From positions 1 through 19,222 of the forward strand of contig CAKSRS010000049.1 of assembly GCA_934487205.1 (NCBI GenBank): a stretch of 19,222 nucleotides of DNA, given 5' to 3'. Numbering within the stretch: position 1 is the stretch's first letter; each line of letters begins with the position of its first letter. The notes under the pieces were generated by a model that was not told where the DNA came from, searched no databases, and saw nothing but the letters and a program-made list of their open reading frames with translations. Origin of the DNA: an uncultured Clostridia bacterium (lineage in GTDB: Bacteria > Bacillota > Clostridia > UBA1381). Below are positions 9,201 to 14,751 of this stretch, one piece after another. The translations under genes and the position numbers were made by a program.

Positions 9201-9629
9201 CTCTACATAAAACGTGTGGGTTTTCCATTCTTTTGAATTGGTAAGCGTTACGCTTTCACCGCCGCCCCATATCGATTTTGGATTTGTCGGATTGTGCGTG
9301 CCGTAGTCCAGCTCAAACTTCCCCTTGCCTTCGTCGAAATAATCAACATCAATTTCGATAGGGGTGTTATTCGGCAAGTCGTACAAAAAGTCTTTGTTTA
9401 CATCTGCATAAATATATATGTTATTTGCCTTGATGTTCGTCATGCGTCCCGCACGTCCGCCGCGTTCCGTTACCTCAAGAGTTTCCGTCACCGTCATATT
9501 GACGCTTTTCCCGTGCCTGTCGAAACTTATCTGAGCATAGTCCGCCGTTTCCTGTGCCGATACCGGTGCAATAAGCATTTGCAGCGATATAACTGCCGCA
9601 AGAAAAATCGAGAATTTTTTCTTTTCCAT
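6252..9629 (-). CDS. secreted clan GH-A glycoside hydrolase with C-terminal CBM9-like domain
   Basis: 1125 aa. A signal peptide (1-25, APVSA) is followed by an N-terminal beta domain (about 30-185), a linker beta-sandwich (about 200-285) and a TIM barrel (about 300-620). Acid/base E425 lies in FEIWNEYNGG and nucleophile E531 in VWWTEIGFS; H493 is in CTHPYDW. A beta domain with YDMYGN (667-672) follows, then two Ig-like segments (about 705-900). A C-terminal CBM9/DOMON-like carbohydrate-binding domain (about 905-1125) opens with PKIDGNVDSGEW and ends with RRGWIQYN. It is a retaining glycosidase in the GH39/PslG style; the substrate is unknown. AAAGGAGA 7 nt upstream supports the ATG. It is the first gene of the four-gene surface locus and the only one with a clear promoter, whose spacer contains a G10 run. 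The barrel and YDMYGN domain match those of the 735-aa gene, so the two are probably distant paralogues acting on related linkages. Confidence 0.87.
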   Translation of the reverse strand: MEKKKFSIFLAAVISLQMLIAPVSAQETADYAQISFDRHGKSVNMTVTETLEVTERGGRAGRMTNIKANNIYIYADVNKDFLYDLPNNTPIEIDVDYFDEGKGKFELDYGTHNPTNPKSIWGGGESVTLTNSKEWKTHTFYVEDMTFLNQCNYQSDFRIGVWGINMGWSGENVIFGGITVRRTNLRQLAAMNGRIDSEKVGNIFDINEEVCLETAYENKTDKDVGININAEVRDENDRLAWTGVISDSFAPNEKKTIYIKPQLEKKCAIYTISLKSETFYINEPETKYESMANGEFSVAWKVAPEDINPRYGQNQQIIALNRGDPENVTTLLSEGGMAYCRDYIPWNWVEKEKGVYKISDEIWEKVNKYKEKNIKPVMMLGFCNPLYDNGKTPLSDEAIAAYAQYCRFIVRELKDVTDAFEIWNEYNGGVNFNPSQSPASDYARLAKAAYKAIKEENPDVKVIGIVTAGVKFDWIEEAFKAGALEGMDIVCTHPYDWANGTFRWWKMREDSEKLRQMMIEYGGEKPVWWTEIGFSTSTTEYSYRDQASNTVMLYALAQAENLAECIVQYCLLDRENPDEHEDNWGLVRNYMDKEHPYSAKPSYLAVCAMNNLIGGMAEYKEMLFTEEKYRAFRFYNNKLKKDVMLLNSEDVSKYLTYDLGCGSVEIYDMYGNKIDEIVSENGIYRFHAEQEPKYIIGNFSKFSLADESLAQVTAENTEISVAADDYTEMVFNKTTNDALTVTVEDNESFEVIENNGFDGNRAVVKIHTKPDAKEMVKFNVKITDANGRIRYSDTHTLTIIDRVSAEITTEQAVSGDSTHWRLRIKVKNMTNTQTISGTMRITSPEEESKLMPARRFENMKPGEEQTMLINLPYRVVKRTIALVAEAELDSGHIYTYEKKLDFGTAAYAHTKPKIDGNVDSGEWRGSWIGADEIKDVLQPVGEAAVTVGGDWRGPDDLSFSGTMMWDEEAFYMLAIVTDDIHSVDYSPKEPHYMYRGDSIQFSVDEREEIDSARRSDFEEIGLGFVPNYGSVAYRYKTIHSHPTGTVIDKAEIAIKRYATYTVYECKIPWSELMDDTFKPYVGRKMLFSALVNDNDAATRRGWIQYNSGIGYVKSAYEFGSMVLTN

Positions 9630-9658
9630 AGCGCTCTCCTTTTATTGTTTATAAGTTC

Positions 9659-9686
9659 ATTATAGTACCCCCCCCCCGATTTTCAA
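9659..9686 (-). promoter_or_regulatory. SigA-type promoter with a G10 run in the spacer
   Basis: On the minus strand TTGAAA (9686-9681) and TATAAT (9664-9659) are separated by 16 nt. Ten of the spacer bases are an uninterrupted G run (9677-9668). The predicted start lies about 22 nt before the ATG at 9629. It would drive the whole leftward locus. One extra G would give the optimal 17-nt spacer, so length changes in the run should change promoter strength. Confidence 0.8.
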
Positions 9687-9689
9687 GGC

Positions 9690-9709
9690 ACATTTTTTTG
9701 TAAGTCACA
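9690..9709 (-). repeat. promoter-proximal copy of a 20-bp direct repeat (putative operator)
   Basis: The minus strand reads TGTGACTTACAAAAAAATGT and ends 3 bp upstream of the -35 box. It matches the distal copy at 18 of 20 positions. Position and spacing suit an activator such as an AraC-family protein; the binding protein is unknown. Confidence 0.55.
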
Positions 9710-9731
9710 CTATTTTATATTTTGCTTATTA

Positions 9732-9751
9732 ACATATTTTTGTAAGTAACA
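9732..9751 (-). repeat. promoter-distal copy of the 20-bp direct repeat
   Basis: The minus strand reads TGTTACTTACAAAAATATGT. It lies 42 bp from the proximal copy, four helical turns, so both sites face the same side of the DNA. Confidence 0.55.
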
Positions 9752-9774
9752 TTTATTTCCGGAGTTGCGCATTT

Positions 9775-9792
9775 TTGCGACCGTTTTCGCAA
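9775..9792. repeat. short inverted repeat
   Basis: TTGCGA and TCGCAA form 6-bp arms around 6 nt, in the 238-bp gap between the surface-locus promoter and the regulator terminator. It could be an operator, but it is short enough to arise by chance. Confidence 0.25.
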
Positions 9793-9823
9793 GCAATTGT
9801 AACTTTTTGCCGTTTTTGTACAT

Positions 9824-9855
9824 AAAAAAGATGCGGCACAGACCGCATCTTTTTT
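9824..9855 (-). terminator. intrinsic terminator of the AraC/GyrI regulator gene
   Basis: A perfect 13-bp stem (AAAAAAGATGCGG with CCGCATCTTTTTT) surrounds a 6-nt loop, with a T-run on both strands. It lies 12 nt after the stop at 9868 and is symmetrical enough to work in both directions. It shields the surface-locus promoter region from read-through. Confidence 0.93.
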
Positions 9856-9867
9856 ATGAATTTTTCC

Positions 9868-10749
9868 TTATTCCTTTTTTTCGTTTACGGCAATCCAGAT
9901 TTCACAATGATAATTCGGGTCTGAAATATCGGCCGATGAATACACTTCAAATTCCACATTTTCCGCATATTCATACTGCGAGCTCTGCGGGAAAAATTCC
10001 GTGACTATTCTGTGATATGTTTCGATAAATGCGTCCGGCATTTTGCCCCTGCTCGTAAATACCGCATAAGTATTTGCCGGAATGGTGACAATTTCCAAAT
10101 CATCATCAACTTTTCTGCCGTCATACTCTACGCCGATACCGTAAGGGAATCGCTTTGCGTCAAGCTCGGACGAAAAACAAATACCGAGCAAGCCTTTCAT
10201 CTTCGGATTTTTCGGCAGACAGGAAATCAACTTTTCCATTGTTCCGTCTGCGCCGAACTCCTGCCACATAGCCGTTATGTCCTGTGTGGCGTTTTCCGAC
10301 TGCGGTTTGCCGACTTTCTTCCTTTTGCACACAACCTGAAATGCGTCTCTTTTTTCAATTCTGTAATCCATTTTGTTTCCTCCCGTTAAGGTTAATTTTA
10401 CAGACAGAGGAGTAAATATTCTGACCTTGCCGCCATGTTTTGCCTCGCTCGGCGCAATGCCGTGAAATCGGGTAAATGCACGGGAAAAACTCTCCGGCGT
10501 ATCGTATCCGTACTTTAATGCGATATCAATTATTTTTGCACCGCCTTTTGACAATTCCTCGCCCGCAAGAGAAAGCCTGCGCATACGAATGTAATCGCCC
10601 AGCGAAAATCCGCATAAAATACCGAACACCCTCTGAAAATGAAAGGAAGATGCATATGCGCATTTTGCCGCTTCCTCATAATCAATTTCGTCGGTTATGT
10701 TTTCTTCCACGTAATCAATCGCCTTCTGTATTCCTTGTATCCAGTTCAT
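9868..10749 (-). CDS. AraC-family regulator with GyrI-like effector domain
   Basis: 293 aa, cytoplasmic. The N-terminal about 110 residues are an AraC/XylS double helix-turn-helix, with the signature IALKYGYDTPESFSRAF followed by HGIAPSEAK. Residues about 125-290 form a GyrI-like (SHV-fold) domain opening DYRIEKRDAFQVVCKRK and ending CEIWIAVNEKKE; this fold usually binds small lipophilic or cationic ligands. Length and domain order match the Rob/BmrR-like AraC-GyrI family. AAAGGAG lies 8 nt before the ATG. The gene is alone between its own promoters and a strong terminator and is divergent from the GH65 operon. Its targets are not evident. It is the nearest regulator to the paired repeats at 9690-9751, but this domain type more often answers to toxic compounds than to sugars, so a link is only a guess. 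Confidence 0.9.
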   Translation of the reverse strand: MNWIQGIQKAIDYVEENITDEIDYEEAAKCAYASSFHFQRVFGILCGFSLGDYIRMRRLSLAGEELSKGGAKIIDIALKYGYDTPESFSRAFTRFHGIAPSEAKHGGKVRIFTPLSVKLTLTGGNKMDYRIEKRDAFQVVCKRKKVGKPQSENATQDITAMWQEFGADGTMEKLISCLPKNPKMKGLLGICFSSELDAKRFPYGIGVEYDGRKVDDDLEIVTIPANTYAVFTSRGKMPDAFIETYHRIVTEFFPQSSQYEYAENVEFEVYSSADISDPNYHCEIWIAVNEKKE

Positions 10750-10774
10750 ATTTTCACTCCTTTTCTGTGATTAC

Positions 10775-10783
10775 AGTATATCA
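10775..10783 (-). promoter_or_regulatory. extended -10 promoter, AraC/GyrI gene (proximal)
   Basis: TGATATACT on the minus strand is a TGn-extended -10 element about 25 nt upstream of the start codon. The -35 is weak (ATGAAA at 17 nt). Confidence 0.5.
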
Positions 10784-10846
10784 AAATTCAATTGCTGTTT
10801 CATGATTTTTCGTGCTTTGAGATGTTATGAATTTCCGGATGTACCA

Positions 10847-10855
10847 ATTATATCA
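10847..10855 (-). promoter_or_regulatory. extended -10 promoter, AraC/GyrI gene (distal)
   Basis: TGATATAAT on the minus strand is a perfect extended -10 about 100 nt upstream of the AraC/GyrI start. No good -35 is seen. It would give a leader of roughly 90 nt. Confidence 0.45.
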
Positions 10856-10921
10856 CATTTTTATGCGGTTTGTATATACTGATTTATAAATTTTATATTT
10901 ACGCAACATTTAATTCGGTTC

Positions 10922-10950
10922 TTGACACGCCGTAAAATCTGTGCTATATT
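10922..10950 (+). promoter_or_regulatory. SigA promoter of the GH65 / beta-PGM operon
   Basis: A consensus TTGACA (10922-10927), a 17-nt spacer and TATATT (10945-10950) lie behind an AT-rich upstream stretch. The leader is about 57 nt and carries AGGTGA 6 nt before the ATG at 11014. Confidence 0.85.
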
Positions 10951-11013
10951 ATAAAAAGTGGAGACTGATTTTACAATCAAATTGCGCAAATAAAAACGGA
11001 CAGGTGATAGATT

Positions 11014-13155
11014 ATGATAATAGCGGACACAACATTCGATAAGGAATACATACCTCACTACGGGAATAAATTCCTTACGGGAAACGGATATTTCGGTATC
11101 CGCGGCACTATGGAAGAATACCAAAAAGGACACATGCCGTGCGTGAACATGGCGGGGATTTACGACAAAGTCGGCGACAGCTGGCGAGAGTCGGTGAACG
11201 CACCAAATCCGCTGTATACGGTTGTTTTCGTAAACGGTGAAAAGTTTTCACTCCCTGAGAAAGAGCCCGCATTGCACACGCAATCGGTTGATATTTCGTC
11301 TGCAATCCATTTCAGAAAAACTGTCTGGAAAACAGAAAAGGGCAGCATTACGGTAGCTTGCGAACGATTTGCAAGCATGGCAAATCAGCATATTATCGGA
11401 ATGAAGTATACGGTCATGACGGATTTTGATGCGGATATCGAAATCATAACAGGCGTTGACGGTGACGTATGGGACATAAACGGTCCGCATTTTTATAAGG
11501 TTCAACCCGAGACAAAGGACAATATTGAGTGCGTAACAGGAGTTACGGGCGAAAAGAATATAACGGTTACAGTACGCCAGCGCGTAAAACCCGAGTTTGA
11601 ATGTGCCGTATCGGAATATTCCGACGAATTTTCAGCATATAAAAGAATCACTTTCAACGCGGCGGCAGGTAAAGAATATTCTTTTACAAAAATTGCCGAC
11701 GTAACAACCTCGGTTGACGATTTTGAGTGTAAAAACACCGATATAAGCTATGAAACGGCAAAAGCGGAACATATCAATGCATGGCAGAAAATATGGGATA
11801 TGTCATACATAAAAATTGACGGCGATGAGGAGGTGGAACGGGATATAAACTATTCGATTTATCACTTAAACTGCATTGCACCGAGAAATATGAAGGATAA
11901 ATCTATCGCCGCGCGCGGTCTTTCGGGACAGGTGTATAAGGGCGCCGTTTTCTGGGACACAGAAATGTTTATGATTGACTATTTCATGCACACCGAGCCG
12001 GAGGTCGCAAAAACGCTTATCGGCTACAGAATAAGCACGCTTGACGGTGCGAGAAAAAAAGCAAAAGAATACGGTTTGGACGGCGCATATTATGCGTGGG
12101 AAAGTCAGGAAGGCGGCTTTGAAGGCTGCTCCGACTACAATGTGGTTGACGTATTCACAAAACGTCCGATGCGCACGCATTTCCGCGACAAGCAGTATCA
12201 CATATCGGCAGCGGTTGTGTATGCAATCGTGAAATATATAAGAGCGACGGGCGATACCGGAATTTTGAAGGACGGCGCAATGGAAGTCATTATCGAGTGC
12301 GCAAGATTGTATCGTTCAATGCTTTTGAGAAAAGCAGACAGCAATAAATACGAAATATATGATGTTGTCGGTCCCGACGAATATCATGAACGCGTGAATA
12401 ACAATGCGTACACAAACAAAATGGCACAGCTGGTATTCAAAACGGCTGTTGATATGATTAAAGCGCTTGACGAAAATACATACAATGAGCTTGACAATAA
12501 ATATAATTTGAAAAAGCTGTCGGCGGATTTTGAAGATTCGTATAAAAATATCAAAATACAAGAGCCGAACGCAGACGGCATTATCGAACAGTTTGACGGA
12601 TATTTCAAACTTGAAAATTGCAGTATCGACACCGTACGGTCAAGACTTCTTGACGATAAGGAATACTGGGGCGGCGCATACGGAGTGGCGAGTCAGACAC
12701 AGGTTATAAAGCAAGCTGATGTCATTGCCATGATGAGCATTTTTAAGGACGAATATTCCAAAGAGCAAATGCGCAAAAACTGGGAATATTATGAGCCGAG
12801 AACGGAACACGGTTCATCTCTTTCGGCTTGTATGTATTCGCTTGTTGCATGCCAAATCGGCAACCCGGAGGCGGCGTATCCGTTCTTTATGAAGTCGGCA
12901 GATGTAGATTTAAGACCCGGCGGCAAGGAATGGGCGGGGCTTGTGTATATCGGCGGAACGCACCCGGCGTCGGAAGGCGGCGCATGGATAGTTGCTGTAA
13001 ACGGCTTTGCAGGAATAAGCATAGCGGACGGAAAACTTGTGTGCGAACCGAACTTGCCGAAAAAGTGGAACGGCATGCACTTTAAGCTGATGTTTAAAAA
13101 CGAACTATATAAAATTGACATAGAAAATAACAAAGGAAGGGTAACGAAATTATGA
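11014..13155 (+). CDS. GH65 inverting glycoside phosphorylase (kojibiose/maltose phosphorylase family)
   Basis: 713 aa, no signal peptide, cytoplasmic. Family GH65 enzymes cleave alpha-glucosides with phosphate to beta-glucose 1-phosphate plus an acceptor sugar. The N-terminal super-beta-sandwich (about 1-250) opens NKFLTGNGYFGIRGTMEEY. A linker leads to the (alpha/alpha)6 barrel (about 290-660) and a short C-terminal beta-sheet. The catalytic acid is E456 in VVGPDEYHERVNNNAYTN. Phosphate-binding motifs KQAD (566-569) and HGSSLS (599-604) are present. The substrate loop reads GGTHPASEGGAW (647-658) where maltose and kojibiose phosphorylases usually have an H-x-A-x-x-GG type loop, so the acceptor is not certain. 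The gene is followed, with ATGA overlap, by beta-phosphoglucomutase, which handles exactly this product. No sugar transporter lies in the window. The family is secure, the substrate is not. Confidence 0.93.
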   Translation: MIIADTTFDKEYIPHYGNKFLTGNGYFGIRGTMEEYQKGHMPCVNMAGIYDKVGDSWRESVNAPNPLYTVVFVNGEKFSLPEKEPALHTQSVDISSAIHFRKTVWKTEKGSITVACERFASMANQHIIGMKYTVMTDFDADIEIITGVDGDVWDINGPHFYKVQPETKDNIECVTGVTGEKNITVTVRQRVKPEFECAVSEYSDEFSAYKRITFNAAAGKEYSFTKIADVTTSVDDFECKNTDISYETAKAEHINAWQKIWDMSYIKIDGDEEVERDINYSIYHLNCIAPRNMKDKSIAARGLSGQVYKGAVFWDTEMFMIDYFMHTEPEVAKTLIGYRISTLDGARKKAKEYGLDGAYYAWESQEGGFEGCSDYNVVDVFTKRPMRTHFRDKQYHISAAVVYAIVKYIRATGDTGILKDGAMEVIIECARLYRSMLLRKADSNKYEIYDVVGPDEYHERVNNNAYTNKMAQLVFKTAVDMIKALDENTYNELDNKYNLKKLSADFEDSYKNIKIQEPNADGIIEQFDGYFKLENCSIDTVRSRLLDDKEYWGGAYGVASQTQVIKQADVIAMMSIFKDEYSKEQMRKNWEYYEPRTEHGSSLSACMYSLVACQIGNPEAAYPFFMKSADVDLRPGGKEWAGLVYIGGTHPASEGGAWIVAVNGFAGISIADGKLVCEPNLPKKWNGMHFKLMFKNELYKIDIENNKGRVTKL

Positions 13156-13784
13156 TTAAAGCTGTAATATTTGATCTTGACGGAGTAATCGTGTCAACAG
13201 ACGACTGTCACTACCGCGCATGGAAGAAGATGGCGGACGAAGAAGGGATTTATTTTGACCGGGAAATAAACAACCGTCTGCGCGGCGTCAGCCGAATGGC
13301 AAGCCTTGATATTGTTCTCGAAAGAGCGGATAAAGAGTATTCGGAAAGCGAAAAGCAGGCGCTTGCGGAAAGAAAGAATAACTATTATAAAGAGCTTATC
13401 TGCGAGCTTACACCGGGCGATATTCTGCCCGGTGCTATGGAAACGCTTGAAAAACTGAAAAAAAACGACATAAAAATTGCAATAGGCTCATCAAGCAAGA
13501 ATACGCCGATAATTTTAGAGCAAATAAGACTTGACAGATATTTTGACGCGGTTTCTGATGGGAATAATATCACACACTCCAAACCCGACCCGGAGGTATT
13601 TTTAAAAGCTGCTGAGATGCTGAAAATTGCGCCGGGGGATTGCATGATAGTTGAAGATGCAGACGCCGGAATTGAGGCAGGCACACGCGCCGGAATGAGA
13701 ACACTCTCGGTACACGGCGCAAAGGGCGCGGATTTCGCGACAGAGGATTTGGCAAGCTGTGATATTTTGGCGTGCCTGAAGTAA
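13152..13784 (+). CDS. pgmB: beta-phosphoglucomutase
   Basis: 210 aa HAD-superfamily enzyme converting beta-glucose 1-phosphate to glucose 6-phosphate. Key residues sit within one position of the Lactococcus lactis enzyme: nucleophile D8 and acid/base D10 in FDLDGV, H20, R48 in RGVSRMASL, S113-S115 in GSSSKN, K144 in HSKPDPEVF, and metal ligands E168/D169 in VEDADAG. The alpha-helical cap (about 15-90) is present. The ATG overlaps the GH65 stop as ATGA, so translation is probably coupled; AAAGGAAGGG lies upstream. Together the two genes feed phosphorolytic glucose into glycolysis while spending no ATP on it. A terminator follows. Confidence 0.95.
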   Translation: MIKAVIFDLDGVIVSTDDCHYRAWKKMADEEGIYFDREINNRLRGVSRMASLDIVLERADKEYSESEKQALAERKNNYYKELICELTPGDILPGAMETLEKLKKNDIKIAIGSSSKNTPIILEQIRLDRYFDAVSDGNNITHSKPDPEVFLKAAEMLKIAPGDCMIVEDADAGIEAGTRAGMRTLSVHGAKGADFATEDLASCDILACLK

Positions 13785-13793
13785 CAAATACAG

Positions 13794-13825
13794 AAAAGTC
13801 ACCGCAATCAGCTGCGGTGACTTTT
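13794..13825. terminator. bidirectional terminator between convergent genes
   Basis: AAAAGTCACCGCA pairs perfectly with TGCGGTGACTTTT around a 6-nt loop, with T-runs on both strands. It ends the pgmB operon. The stop codon of the opposing AraC gene (13810-13808) lies in the loop, so the last codons of that gene are part of the stem. Confidence 0.92.
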
Positions 13826-14620
13826 TGATATTCTCTCCTCCTCACCCTGTTGTTTTGCATACATCAACGGTGATTTTCCCGTATGATTTTTGAAATTCCG
13901 TGAAAATTCATATACATTGTTGTAACCCAAAGAATAAGCAATATCCGTAATGCTTGAATGGTCACTCTTAAGCATTTCTTTTGCTTTTTTTATTTTATAA
14001 AACTGAACGTATTTCATCGGCGAAATCCCCATGATATCCTTAAATAATTTTCTGAAATACACATCGGACATCTCGGTAACCGCCGCCAAATCATTATTAC
14101 AGATATGTTTGTTATAATTTTCGGCGATATACTCAATTGCCGGAAGAATTTTTTTCTCCCTATCAGGCGGAACATATTTTTTCTCTGCCGTTTTAAGCAC
14201 AGATGACAAAAGCCCATACAAATTTTTAAATTCATCAAGTCTGTATGCCGATTTTTTAACTGCTCTTTCTATCTCCATTTTTTTAATTATTTTCAAATAT
14301 ATTTCACCATTTTTTACGTTGAAAGAAAATATATCGTGCAATGATGCGTCACATTCAAACTCGATTATTGAAAAATGTCCCGAGGTGACACAACGCCAGT
14401 CATATGTACACCCCTTCGGCAGGACAGCAATATTATTTATGTTTGAAACATACTCTTTTCCGCCCGATACGTATCGTGTTTCGCCCTCATATTTGACCAC
14501 AAATGCCCACAGCGGTCTGTTTTCTCTCCTTGAACCGGTTTTCTTTTCCGTGTACATGGTAGAAATTGAATGTATTTTTGTTATGACCAAATTTGATAAA
14601 ATTTCTTCGTTCAAACCCAT
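13808..14620 (-). CDS. AraC-family transcriptional regulator with cupin-like sensor domain
   Basis: 270 aa when started at the ATG at 14620-14618, preceded by GAAGGTG. A longer frame beginning with TTG at 14665 is rejected because that TTG is part of the -35 box of the gene's own promoter. The N-terminal about 140 residues are a beta-rich sensor of the AraC cupin type (RYVSGGKEYVSN, IAVLPKGCTYDW). The C-terminal part (about 155-259) is a double helix-turn-helix, with DVYFRKLFKDIMGISPMKYV and IAYSLGYNNVYEFSRNFK followed by HTGKSPLMY. It probably senses a small molecule and activates the divergent operon starting at 14752, from which it is separated by 131 bp holding both promoters and a palindrome. 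It looks intact although its presumed target operon is not. The last codons (KSHRS) lie in the shared terminator. Confidence 0.9.
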   Translation of the reverse strand: MGLNEEILSNLVITKIHSISTMYTEKKTGSRRENRPLWAFVVKYEGETRYVSGGKEYVSNINNIAVLPKGCTYDWRCVTSGHFSIIEFECDASLHDIFSFNVKNGEIYLKIIKKMEIERAVKKSAYRLDEFKNLYGLLSSVLKTAEKKYVPPDREKKILPAIEYIAENYNKHICNNDLAAVTEMSDVYFRKLFKDIMGISPMKYVQFYKIKKAKEMLKSDHSSITDIAYSLGYNNVYEFSRNFKNHTGKSPLMYAKQQGEEERISKSHRS

Positions 14621-14635
14621 CGCACCTTCGGCTCG

Positions 14636-14665
14636 ATTATACCATATATCTGATATTCTTGTCAA
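14636..14665 (-). promoter_or_regulatory. promoter of the cupin-AraC gene
   Basis: A consensus TTGACA (14665-14660), an 18-nt spacer and a perfect TATAAT (14641-14636) with an upstream TG (TGGTATAAT) lie on the minus strand. The predicted leader is only about 10 nt. This promoter fixes the start codon at 14620. Confidence 0.8.
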
Positions 14666-14673
14666 ACGTTTTG

Positions 14674-14687
14674 TATCAAAATTGATA
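14674..14687. promoter_or_regulatory. palindrome between divergent promoters (putative operator)
   Basis: TATCAAAATTGATA has perfect 6-bp arms around AA. It lies 8 bp upstream of the AraC -35 and overlaps a possible -35 (TTGATA) of the rightward operon. A related TTGTATC (14671-14677) and its inverse GATACAA (14728-14734) flank the region. It could be the binding site of the adjacent regulator; this is inferred from position. Confidence 0.4.
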
Positions 14688-14734
14688 AAAATATCATATA
14701 TGCTATTTTCCGATTACACATTCTGTGATACAAT
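14682..14734 (+). promoter_or_regulatory. candidate promoters of the rightward decaying operon
   Basis: Two options are visible. One is TTGATA (14682-14687), 16 nt, TATTTT (14704-14709) with extended TGC. The other is an extended -10 TGATACAAT (14726-14734) with no good -35, giving a leader of about 11 nt. Both precede GAGGTG (14741-14746) and the ATG at 14752. Neither is a strong consensus, which suits an activator-dependent promoter. Confidence 0.45.
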
Positions 14735-14751
14735 TTTACCGAGGTGAAAAT

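Noticed and set aside
14621..14665. N-terminal extension of the cupin-AraC regulator starting at TTG
   Set aside because: The TTG is part of the -35 box and the segment spans the -10, so it lies upstream of the transcription start.
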